5,411 nt of DNA from Thermococci archaeon (GTDB lineage: Archaea; Methanobacteriota_B; Thermococci; Methanofastidiosales; B48-G16), in the NCBI GenBank assembly GCA_003660605.1, contig QMUN01000072.1:1-5411 (forward strand), in the 5' to 3' direction. This document shows positions 1 through 5,411 of this stretch, in pieces (within the stretch, counting starts at the first letter, position 1; each line of letters starts with the position of its first letter). The position numbers and the translations under genes are program-made. Under the pieces are notes generated by a model. The model saw only the letters and a list, made by a program, of their open reading frames with translations, was not told where the DNA came from and did not search any database.

Positions 1-2
1 AC

Positions 3-1889
3 ACAGCTTTCATGGGAACTATTGTCGCGAGCGGTACAGCAAGCGGTGTCGCAGTTTCTACCGGTGAGTCTACATTTTTCGGCAAAACTGCCTCTTCTCT
101 AAAGGAAGAAAAAAAATCAGATTTTGAGGAAAATATGGGAAAATTTGGGAATTTTTTACTTAAAATTATTTTAATCACTACAGTTTTTGTATTTGCAGCT
201 AATTTTCTTTTGCATAAAGGACTTGTTGAATCTCTTTTATTTGCTTTAGCTCTGGCTGTAGCAATAACACCAGAGGTACTGCCCATAATAATAACTGTAG
301 CACTTTCGAGAGGAGCCTTAAAACTTGCAAAAAAGAAAGTTGTGGTAAAGAGACTCAGTGCAATAGAGAGCATGGGGAATATGGATATATTATGCACGGA
401 CAAAACAGGGACTTTAACGGAAAATAAGATTATCATGACCGATTATTTTGATCTTGGCGGAAAAAAAGATGATAAAATAGTATTATACTCTCTGCTGGCA
501 AACAGCGCTGTTGTAAATAGAGACAAAATATCTGGAAATCCTTTAGACGTTGCTATCTGGAAATATGCAAAAGATGCCAGTATAGAAAAATTTGAGAAGA
601 TAGACGAGATCGAGTTTGATTTTGAGAGAAAGAGGATGAGTACTGTTGTTAAAAATGAAAAGATTCTCCTGATCTCCAAAGGAGCTCCTGAGTCTATAAT
701 CGATATCTGTAAAAACTTAGATAAGAAAAAAGCCATGGAAAAAGTTAAAGAACTCAGCAGTTCCGGGCACAGAGTTCTGGCCGTAGCTTTTAAAGAAGTT
801 AAGTCCAAGAAAGATTATACAAAAGAGGATGAAAAAGATCTAAAATTTTTAGGATTTTTGACATTTACAGATCCTCCAAAAAAAGATGCGAAAGATGCTC
901 TGGAAGCGTTTGACAGGTTAGGCGTAGAAATGAAAGTCTTGACAGGTGACGATCCCTCTGTAGCATTTAAGGTATGCAGAGACCTTGGGATGGATATCAA
1001 AGAAGAGGATGTTATCTTGGGTTTTGACGGGGATGTAAACAGGGCAAAGATCTTTGCCAGGGTAACACCAGAACAGAAGCTTCAGATCGTGAAAGCGTTG
1101 AAAGAAAAGCATGTTGTAGGCTTTCTCGGGGACGGTATAAATGATGCTCCGGCATTAAGAATGGCTGACGTTGGTATAACTGTGGATACTGCTTCGGATG
1201 TCGCGAGGGATGCTTCAGATATTATACTTTTAAAAAAGAGCCTTAAAGTTGTTGCTAACGGTATTAGAGAAGGAAGACGATCTTTTGGGAACATTATGAA
1301 GTATATCCTAAATACAATAAGTGCAAACTTTGGGAATATGTTCACAATAGCCATATCCTCTCTTTTTTTAAAGTTTATCCCTCTTTTACCCACGCAGATT
1401 CTTTTAGCTAATTTTATGACAGATATGCCAATGCTTTCAATATCTACAGACAATGTAGATTATGCTACTCTGAAAAGGCCTAAAAAATGGGATATAAATT
1501 TAATATCAAAATTCATGATGCATTTCGGAGCTTTAAGCTCTATATTCGATTTTATTACCATATTTATTTTGATGTTTGTTTTAAATCTCGCTATTCCAGG
1601 ATTCAGAACAGCATGGTTCTTGGAATCCTGTCTATCTGAAATAGTAATTACATTTGCAATAAGGAGCAAAAAAAAGTTCTATAAAAGCAAGCCCAGTAAA
1701 ATCTTGGTATTCATGTCAGCAGCTACATTTTTAATAATACTCTTTGCCATATATTCGCCAATAGGGAAATTATTTGAATTTTCAAAACTCAGTATACCAT
1801 TATTGATAATGATATTTCTGATACTTCTTGCTTACTTTTCATGCGCCGAAGTATTGAAGAGATATTTTTTCAAGAAGTACGAGTTTTAA
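3..1889 (+). CDS. mgtA: P-type cation-transporting ATPase, MgtA-like (P3B, probable Mg2+), 5' truncated by window edge
   Basis: ATP-driven membrane pump whose best family match is the magnesium-importing MgtA group. The frame is open to the left edge (T-A-F precedes the first ATG at 12), and a whole MgtA is about 900 residues, so some 250 N-terminal residues (TM1-2 and most of the A domain) lie outside. Counting from the ATG at 12: TM3 49-67; TM4 74-97 with the ion-site motif TPEVLP (86-91); phosphorylation motif DKTGT with Asp130; N-domain FERKRMS (204-210) and KGAPE (223-227); P-domain TGDD (311-314) and GDGINDAP (373-380); NFGN at 439-442 in TM5, typical of MgtA; Asn467 and Asp471 in TM6; then four more helices to residue ~611. 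All catalytic motifs are intact, so the pump looks functional. Family assignment rests on remembered motif similarity (DILCTDKTGTLT, NFGN, LKRPKKWD-like); Mg2+ specificity is inferred, and another cation is possible. The segment between TGDD and VTPEQK is shorter than usual. Confidence 0.9.
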   Translation, partial: TAFMGTIVASGTASGVAVSTGESTFFGKTASSLKEEKKSDFEENMGKFGNFLLKIILITTVFVFAANFLLHKGLVESLLFALALAVAITPEVLPIIITVALSRGALKLAKKKVVVKRLSAIESMGNMDILCTDKTGTLTENKIIMTDYFDLGGKKDDKIVLYSLLANSAVVNRDKISGNPLDVAIWKYAKDASIEKFEKIDEIEFDFERKRMSTVVKNEKILLISKGAPESIIDICKNLDKKKAMEKVKELSSSGHRVLAVAFKEVKSKKDYTKEDEKDLKFLGFLTFTDPPKKDAKDALEAFDRLGVEMKVLTGDDPSVAFKVCRDLGMDIKEEDVILGFDGDVNRAKIFARVTPEQKLQIVKALKEKHVVGFLGDGINDAPALRMADVGITVDTASDVARDASDIILLKKSLKVVANGIREGRRSFGNIMKYILNTISANFGNMFTIAISSLFLKFIPLLPTQILLANFMTDMPMLSISTDNVDYATLKRPKKWDINLISKFMMHFGALSSIFDFITIFILMFVLNLAIPGFRTAWFLESCLSEIVITFAIRSKKKFYKSKPSKILVFMSAATFLIILFAIYSPIGKLFEFSKLSIPLLIMIFLILLAYFSCAEVLKRYFFKKYEF

Positions 1890-1899
1890 GACGATAACC

Positions 1900-1907
1900 T
1901 TTATAAG
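1900..1907 (+). promoter_or_regulatory. archaeal TATA box for the MFS permease
   Basis: The octamer TTTATAAG closely matches the archaeal TATA consensus TTTAWAWA and follows purine/A-rich GATAACC, a possible BRE. Its centre is about 27 bases before the ATG at 1931, so transcription would begin at or next to that ATG and give a leaderless mRNA. It lies in the gap after the ATPase stop, implying the permease can be transcribed on its own. Confidence 0.55.
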
Positions 1908-1930
1908 TACATATGCACATCCATACAACA

Positions 1931-3127
1931 ATGAACTTCATAACTGAAAATTACAGAGTCATTAAAGAGTACAGAAATTTAGCAGAGTTACTTTTTGCAG
2001 TATTTGTAAGCATGATAGGATTCGGATTAATAGCTCCTCTTTTACCTGTATATATGCGAAGTTTTGGAGCTACAGGAATGCAGCTTGGAGTAATTATGGC
2101 CCTGTTTGGATTGACAAGAGCAATGGTATCATATCCTGGAGGAAAATTTGCAGATAAAGTGGGAAGAAAAAAACTTGTCTCTTTGGGATTGCTAATTTAT
2201 ACTGTGGACATGTTTTTATTTGGGATAGCTACTAATCTTTATCAACTTTTTCTTTTCAGGGCTATCCAGGGTGCAGCCTCGGGTATAGTCTGGCCTGTAG
2301 CTACAGTAATGGCAGCTGATATAGTAAAACCCAAACACAGAGGAAAGGCCATGGGACTCTTTTCCATGATGTGGGATCTTGGATTGGTTTTGGGCCCTGT
2401 TATTGGAGGAGTTTTATCTGATATGTTCTCAATGTCGACACCCTTTTATTTTACCTCTATCCTTGCATTTTCAAGCTGTATCTTAATAATTTTTAGAGTC
2501 AGGGAGACTGCACATAGAAAAGAGAGTGATACAGCACCAGTGCATAGAAAGAAGCTGACCCCTTACATGAAAACTTTCATAGGGCTATGTGTTGCAGGTT
2601 TTGGAACAGCTTTTGCAATGGGATTCGTTCAACCTGTTCTTTCTGTTTATTCTAATGAAATTTTAGGACTCTCAAAGGCACTTATTGGAATAACTTTTGG
2701 AATAATGGCACTTTTCAGGCTTATAACAAAGCCTATTGCAGGAGATCTTTCTGACAGACACGGGAAACGTATATTTATACTCATAGGCAGATCTATTAAC
2801 TCTGTATTTACATTCACGATAATCTATGCATGGAGTTTTCTTTCTTTGATACCCTCTATGATCCTAAGGGGGATAGGTTCCGGAATGGGAATGCCCACAG
2901 CTAACGCTTTAACTACAAGTATAGCTTACAAGGAGAACAGAGGAAAAGTAATGGGATGGTACTCTACAGCACGAAATATAGGTTTATTTATGGGGCCTAT
3001 ATTAGGTGGATGGGCATATGACAATATCGGCAAGACAGAGCCTTTCATTCTATGCGGGATAGTAGGAATGATAACTGTTGTGGTAATTTTTTTCACTGTT
3101 TTTGATCCAAAGGAGGGTCTGGAATAA
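1931..3127 (+). CDS. MFS family permease, probable drug/metabolite efflux, 12 TM
   Basis: Major facilitator superfamily secondary transporter of the inner membrane, of the size and motif pattern of the 12-helix proton-coupled efflux (DHA1-like) group. Numbering from the ATG at 1931 (398 residues): twelve hydrophobic segments at roughly 19-39, 51-71, 80-100, 102-124, 140-162, 169-189, 216-238, 248-270, 280-300, 305-328, 339-361 and 368-390. Motif A between TM2 and TM3 is GGKFADKVGRKK (70-81), repeated in the second half as AGDLSDRHGKR (270-280). RAIQGAASG (110-118) matches motif B with its charged Arg. GLVLGPVIGG (151-160) is motif C in TM5, usual in antiporters/exporters, echoed by GLFMGPILGG (351-360). 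A basic loop at about 189-213 joins the halves. An upstream in-frame ATG at 1913 would add six residues (MHIHTT), but it sits only nine bases beyond the TATA box, so 1931 is preferred. The substrate cannot be told from sequence. The 3' end overlaps the convergent HAD gene. Confidence 0.9.
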   Translation: MNFITENYRVIKEYRNLAELLFAVFVSMIGFGLIAPLLPVYMRSFGATGMQLGVIMALFGLTRAMVSYPGGKFADKVGRKKLVSLGLLIYTVDMFLFGIATNLYQLFLFRAIQGAASGIVWPVATVMAADIVKPKHRGKAMGLFSMMWDLGLVLGPVIGGVLSDMFSMSTPFYFTSILAFSSCILIIFRVRETAHRKESDTAPVHRKKLTPYMKTFIGLCVAGFGTAFAMGFVQPVLSVYSNEILGLSKALIGITFGIMALFRLITKPIAGDLSDRHGKRIFILIGRSINSVFTFTIIYAWSFLSLIPSMILRGIGSGMGMPTANALTTSIAYKENRGKVMGWYSTARNIGLFMGPILGGWAYDNIGKTEPFILCGIVGMITVVVIFFTVFDPKEGLE

Positions 3128-3773
3128 TATTAAGTATATCTCTCAAATCTTTTATAACATAATCAGGCTTTACATCAGATTTTCTGTTTTCCTTAATAAA
3201 AAGTCCATTTTCAAAAAGGATAGTTTTTGCGCCTATAAACTTTCCTCCTTCGATATCTGTTTTTATTCTGTCTCCTATCATGTAATCCGCTCTTTTTATT
3301 ATTTTAAAAGCTTCAGGATTGTTCTTTGAAATCTTTGTTTCCCCAGAGATATATATCTCCTTAAAATATTTTTCAATATCCAGAAATTTTATTTTTTTTC
3401 TCTGATACTCTGAATCGCCATCTGTAATGAGAACAAGTTCATGATCTTTTAGTTTCTCCAGAACAATCTTTGCTTCTGGATAAAGCCTAAAATGAGAATA
3501 AAAGGCTTTATTAAAGATATCATCCGCTTTCTGGACTGTTTTTGGGTCGGATTTTCTATAACAGAACTCTATGAACTTTTTAATGATTCTGTAGGGATCA
3601 TCTAAAAGGAGAGATTCATCTTTAACAAACTCTTCATTCTTTCTGAATAACATGAGAATAACAAGTTTAAACATTCTTTTTTTAAAAAAGAACTTTAGAA
3701 GTTCTTTAATCCCCTTCCGTGCTGCCTCCCATGAATTTGCCAATGTATCATCTAAATCAAAAACTATTCTCAA
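3093..3773 (-). CDS. HAD-superfamily hydrolase (phosphatase), TTG start
   Basis: Cytoplasmic haloacid-dehalogenase-fold phosphohydrolase of 226 residues, the usual length for phosphoglycolate-phosphatase/pyrophosphatase-like members with a helical cap. Motif I is DLDDT with nucleophile Asp6 and acid Asp8; motif II is Thr117 in LITDGD; the motif III lysine is probably Lys150 in KNNPEAF; motif IV is GDRIKTD with Asp168 and Asp173 for Mg2+. The region between residues 12 and 95 is the cap inserted after motif I, and it has an unusual basic-hydrophobic stretch at about 28-45 (FFFKKRMF, then LVILMLF). The start codon is TTG: the next upstream in-frame stop is the TAA complementary to 3783-3785, no ATG lies between, and the first internal Met (34) would delete motif I. 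Convergent with the permease, with its last 11 codons plus stop inside that gene's 3' end; divergent from the macro gene. The natural substrate is unknown. Confidence 0.88.
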   Translation of the reverse strand: MRIVFDLDDTLANSWEAARKGIKELLKFFFKKRMFKLVILMLFRKNEEFVKDESLLLDDPYRIIKKFIEFCYRKSDPKTVQKADDIFNKAFYSHFRLYPEAKIVLEKLKDHELVLITDGDSEYQRKKIKFLDIEKYFKEIYISGETKISKNNPEAFKIIKRADYMIGDRIKTDIEGGKFIGAKTILFENGLFIKENRKSDVKPDYVIKDLRDILNIIPDPPLDQKQ

Positions 3774-3781
3774 GATAATGA

Positions 3782-3789
3782 TTTATAAA
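3782..3789. promoter_or_regulatory. palindromic TATA-like octamer in divergent promoter region
   Basis: TTTATAAA is a self-complementary perfect match to the archaeal TATA consensus. On the + strand it would start a macro-gene transcript near 3812, giving an ~12-base leader with no Shine-Dalgarno. On the - strand it is too close (about 12 bases) to the HAD TTG start to serve that gene. It may be the macro promoter, or only an AT-rich coincidence beside the element at 3796-3803. Confidence 0.35.
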
Positions 3790-3790
3790 A

Positions 3791-3808
3791 AAAACATTAA
3801 AAACATTT
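3791..3808. repeat. tandem 9-bp direct repeat between divergent genes
   Basis: Two adjacent 9-mers, AAAACATTA and AAAACATTT, differ only in the last base. They lie in the middle of the 50-bp gap between the HAD and macro genes and overlap the TATA-like element there. Spacing of just under one helical turn could suit a regulator contacting one DNA face, but the sequence is very AT-rich and chance is a real explanation. Confidence 0.3.
3796..3803. promoter_or_regulatory. shared TATA-like element, divergent HAD/macro promoter
   Basis: Reads ATTAAAAA on the + strand and TTTTTAAT on the - strand. Its centre is about 24.5 bases from the macro ATG (3824) and about 26.5 from the HAD TTG (3773), the TATA-to-start distance expected for leaderless transcripts in both directions. 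The match to consensus is weaker than the TTTATAAA at 3782, so use by either gene is an inference from spacing. Confidence 0.35.
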
Positions 3809-3823
3809 CTCAAAAAAGATAAT

Positions 3824-4342
3824 ATGCTGAAGAAAATAGAGATCATAAAAGGAGATATCACTAAGCAAAAAGTAGATGCCATAGTTAATGCTGCAAATAA
3901 TTCACTTCTTGGCGGAGGAGGAGTAGATGGAGCTATTCATCGTGCCGCAGGTTCTGAGTTATTAGAAGAGTGTAAAAAGTTAAAGGGATGCAAAACAGGA
4001 GAAGCCAAAATAACAAAAGGCTATAAACTGCCTGCAAAATATGTTATTCATACAGTTGGTCCAATCTGGCATGGTGGAAATAATAGAGAGGATGAATATT
4101 TAGCTATGTGTTATGAAAACTGTTTTAGATTAACAGAAAAGTACTGTATTAAGACGGTAGCATTTCCAGCTATAAGTACAGGTGCGTATAGATTTCCTCT
4201 TGAAAGAGCAACAGAGATTGCGATTACTCAAACAAAGAAATTTTTGGAGAGGAATGTATCTATAGAGAGGGTCATTTTTGTATGTTTCGATAAGAGAACT
4301 TATGAGTGTTACAAGAAGGCTTTAAAAGAAACCAGCATATAA
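3824..4342 (+). CDS. macro domain protein, YmdB/MacroD-type ADP-ribose deacylase/hydrolase
   Basis: Stand-alone cytoplasmic macro domain of 172 residues, the normal size for the YmdB/MacroD group. Family members bind ADP-ribose and remove acetyl from O-acetyl-ADP-ribose or mono-ADP-ribose from acidic protein side chains. Seen in order: beta strand then GDITK (10-14; Asp11 contacts adenine); [21 protein letters not shown], residues 20-40, with Asn22, Asn25 and Asp35 at the same positions as the E. coli YmdB catalytic pair Asn25/Asp35; [12 protein letters not shown] (69-80); and the phosphate-loop motif [11 protein letters not shown] (115-125). The fold ends with VIFVCFD (150-156). All expected active-site elements are present, so catalytic activity is likely; the in vivo target is not evident. 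Seven cysteines in 172 residues is high. The start at 3824 gives the canonical N terminus and lies ~25 bases from a TATA-like element. Divergent from the HAD phosphatase, followed after 49 bases by the beta-helix gene. Confidence 0.93.
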   Translation: MLKKIEIIKGDITKQKVDAIVNAANNSLLGGGGVDGAIHRAAGSELLEECKKLKGCKTGEAKITKGYKLPAKYVIHTVGPIWHGGNNREDEYLAMCYENCFRLTEKYCIKTVAFPAISTGAYRFPLERATEIAITQTKKFLERNVSIERVIFVCFDKRTYECYKKALKETSI

Positions 4343-4350
4343 TGAAGAGA

Positions 4351-4379
4351 AATTGAAAAAGATTTTAATAATATCAATT
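4351..4379. repeat. 6-bp inverted repeat flanking a TATA box
   Basis: AATTGA at 4351-4356 is the inverted complement of TCAATT at 4374-4379, with 17 bases between that contain the TATA-like element of the downstream beta-helix gene. The symmetry around a promoter core resembles an operator, but six AT-rich bases per arm can easily arise by chance. Confidence 0.25.
4363..4370 (+). promoter_or_regulatory. archaeal TATA box for the beta-helix gene
   Basis: TTTTAATA, preceded by purine-rich GAAAAAGA (a plausible BRE), has its centre about 25.5 bases before the ATG at 4392. No Shine-Dalgarno lies between them. The geometry implies a leaderless transcript separate from the macro gene upstream. Confidence 0.45.
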
Positions 4380-4391
4380 CCAAGTAGAAAT

Positions 4392-5411
4392 ATGGACAAG
4401 AAAAAAAATTATATCTTCATTGGACTGATTTTAACCGTAATTTTAATAAGTGTTTGTATTCAGATATCGGAGTCTCCTGATGATAGTAAAATTGAATATT
4501 CTATACCTGAACCCCCAGATCTTCATGGACCTGAACCGATCTACCTACCCGAAAAACTTGAGAGTAGATGTACAGGTAGAACAATAGCGATCATTTTCGA
4601 TACAGATTCTGCAAGGTTTGAGAACTGCACTGTGACTGTAAGAACCTCTGGAGTAAAGATAACGAGAAGTGAGTTCATAAACTCCAGGATATTTTTTGAA
4701 TCAGCATCAGATATTGTTTTCGCAGATAATATTGTTAGAGATTATCCCATTTACGAAAAACCAGCAATAAGTGTTTACGATTCTGAGGAGATTGTTTTTA
4801 GACATAACTGCATAAAAAACAACAGTATTGGGGTATCCGTTGCAGAGAGTCAGAATATAACATTTGAAAATAATATTTTTGATAACAACTACCAGCACAA
4901 TGCCATTGCAATGTATAAGAGCTCTGGTGAAGTTTCTGGCAACCTTTTCAAATATAACTTTCCCCACGGTATCCTTGTTCATTTCATACCGAAATATGGT
5001 GCAGTAAATATACACGATAATATATTCTTTATGAATGTTGAGGACGCCATAAACTTTGAAGACTGGGCTAACGCAAAAGACGAGAGTAGAATATATAGTA
5101 ATATAATCACAAAAACGGCATGGGCAGGAATAAATATAGAATACAACTCCTGGAATGCTAATATCCTTATAGAAAACAACTACATAAGTGAGAGCGGATA
5201 CACGATAGAAAAGTTTCCGAATCCATCTGAATGGAGTAATGGGTGGAAGCATGGAATAAAGCTTGAGGACTGCTCTGGTATCATTGTGAAAAACAACACG
5301 ATTCTTGATAACAATGAAAACGGAATTGATATCAGAAACTGCAAGAATGTAACACTCCAGAAAAACACGGTAACGAGAAATGATATAGGGATATTTGTCG
5401 GTGGCCCTAGC
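4392..5411 (+). CDS. exported right-handed beta-helix (NosD-like/PbH1 repeat) protein, 3' truncated by window edge
   Basis: 340 codons from the ATG at 4392 to the last base without a stop, so the C terminus is missing. The N terminus has lysines (3-5) then a hydrophobic segment at about 7-24, a signal peptide or signal anchor; Cys22 follows LISV, which is lipobox-like but has Val at -1, so a lipoprotein is only possible. A Pro-rich linker (37-53) leads to the repeat domain from about 68 on: short strands alternating with Asn-rich turns, for example SVYDSEEIVFRHNCI near 128-141, SQNITFENNIF near 153-163, CSGIIVKNNTIL near 294-305 and CKNVTLQKNTV near 317-327. This spacing of about 21-25 residues with N-N-x-I/F turns is that of pectate-lyase-like beta-helix rungs. 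Sequons for N-glycosylation occur at Asn78, 143, 155, 301 and 319. Such proteins sit on the cell surface and bind or cut polysaccharides, but no catalytic triad is recognisable. Arginine is AGA/AGG throughout. Specific function unknown. Confidence 0.85.
   Translation, partial: MDKKKNYIFIGLILTVILISVCIQISESPDDSKIEYSIPEPPDLHGPEPIYLPEKLESRCTGRTIAIIFDTDSARFENCTVTVRTSGVKITRSEFINSRIFFESASDIVFADNIVRDYPIYEKPAISVYDSEEIVFRHNCIKNNSIGVSVAESQNITFENNIFDNNYQHNAIAMYKSSGEVSGNLFKYNFPHGILVHFIPKYGAVNIHDNIFFMNVEDAINFEDWANAKDESRIYSNIITKTAWAGINIEYNSWNANILIENNYISESGYTIEKFPNPSEWSNGWKHGIKLEDCSGIIVKNNTILDNNENGIDIRNCKNVTLQKNTVTRNDIGIFVGGPS

Noticed and set aside
60..71. T-G-E-S in the ATPase, looking like the A-domain TGES dephosphorylation motif
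   Set aside because: It lies in the V-x-T-G-x-x-T-x-F-G-K segment at the end of the A domain, just before TM3; the true TGES loop should be upstream, outside the window.
443..808. 121-codon open frame on the - strand
   Set aside because: It is antisense to the N domain of the ATPase, whose motifs are intact in the + frame; no recognisable protein or start signal.
1082..1453. 123-codon open frame on the - strand
   Set aside because: It is antisense to the strongly conserved GDGINDAP and TM5-6 region of the ATPase; coding constraint there explains the open frame.
1864..1870. T7 run near the ATPase 3' end as terminator
   Set aside because: It lies inside the coding sequence before the stop, with no further U-tract after it, so read-through into the permease cannot be excluded.
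3085..3105. T-runs near the permease 3' end as an archaeal U-tract terminator
   Set aside because: They lie before the stop codon within the coding sequence and encode the last helix (Val-Ile-Phe-Phe-Thr-Val-Phe); in such AT-rich DNA T-runs alone are not evidence of termination.
3102..3329. 75-codon + strand frame following the permease
   Set aside because: It is antisense to the catalytic C-terminal part of the HAD gene (motif IV region) and has a low-complexity Tyr/Phe/Ser-rich product.
4707..5252. 181-codon open frame on the - strand
   Set aside because: It is antisense to the repetitive Asn/Ile-rich beta-helix gene. The + frame has an export signal, promoter and rung periodicity, while the - frame gives a Tyr/Ile/Val/Cys-rich product with no family features.
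1..5411. Defence island, toxin-antitoxin or mobile-element system
   Set aside because: The macro domain prompted a check for DarTG-type toxin-antitoxin partners. No DarT-like ADP-ribosyltransferase is adjacent, and the macro protein is of the YmdB housekeeping type. No transposase, integrase, terminal repeats or CRISPR spacing was seen.

Overview
The window looks like an ordinary but informative piece of an AT-rich archaeal chromosome. Three things point to Archaea. Arginine is written almost entirely as AGA/AGG (all 11 arginines of the last gene) and isoleucine often as ATA. No gene start has a visible Shine-Dalgarno sequence. At every visible start a TATA-like octamer is centred about 25-28 bases upstream of the initiation codon, the spacing expected for leaderless archaeal transcripts. 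I cannot name a phylum; a euryarchaeal-type lineage is a guess. The macro protein is cysteine-rich (7 in 172 residues), which would suit an anaerobe but proves nothing.

Layout, left to right: (1) the C-terminal ~70% of a P-type cation ATPase of the MgtA (P3B, magnesium-type) family, cut by the left edge, + strand; (2) a complete 12-helix MFS efflux-type permease, + strand, with its own TATA box in the short gap after the ATPase; (3) a HAD-superfamily phosphatase, - strand, convergent with the permease and overlapping its 3' end by 35 bases; (4) a 50-bp AT-rich divergent promoter region; (5) a single-domain macro protein of the YmdB/MacroD type (ADP-ribose deacylase/hydrolase), + strand; (6) the first 340 codons of an exported right-handed beta-helix (NosD-like) protein, + strand, open to the right edge.

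The genes do not form an obvious single pathway. The two transporters are neighbours on one strand, and the HAD phosphatase and macro hydrolase are divergent and could both serve nucleotide or phosphometabolite clean-up, but that link is inference. No stretch over 300 bases lacks a gene: intergenic gaps are about 41, 50 and 49 bases, and each carries promoter-like sequence. I saw no RNA gene, mobile element, CRISPR array or convincing terminator. I found no clearly new system. The most useful observations concern gene starts, promoter geometry and the truncated surface protein.
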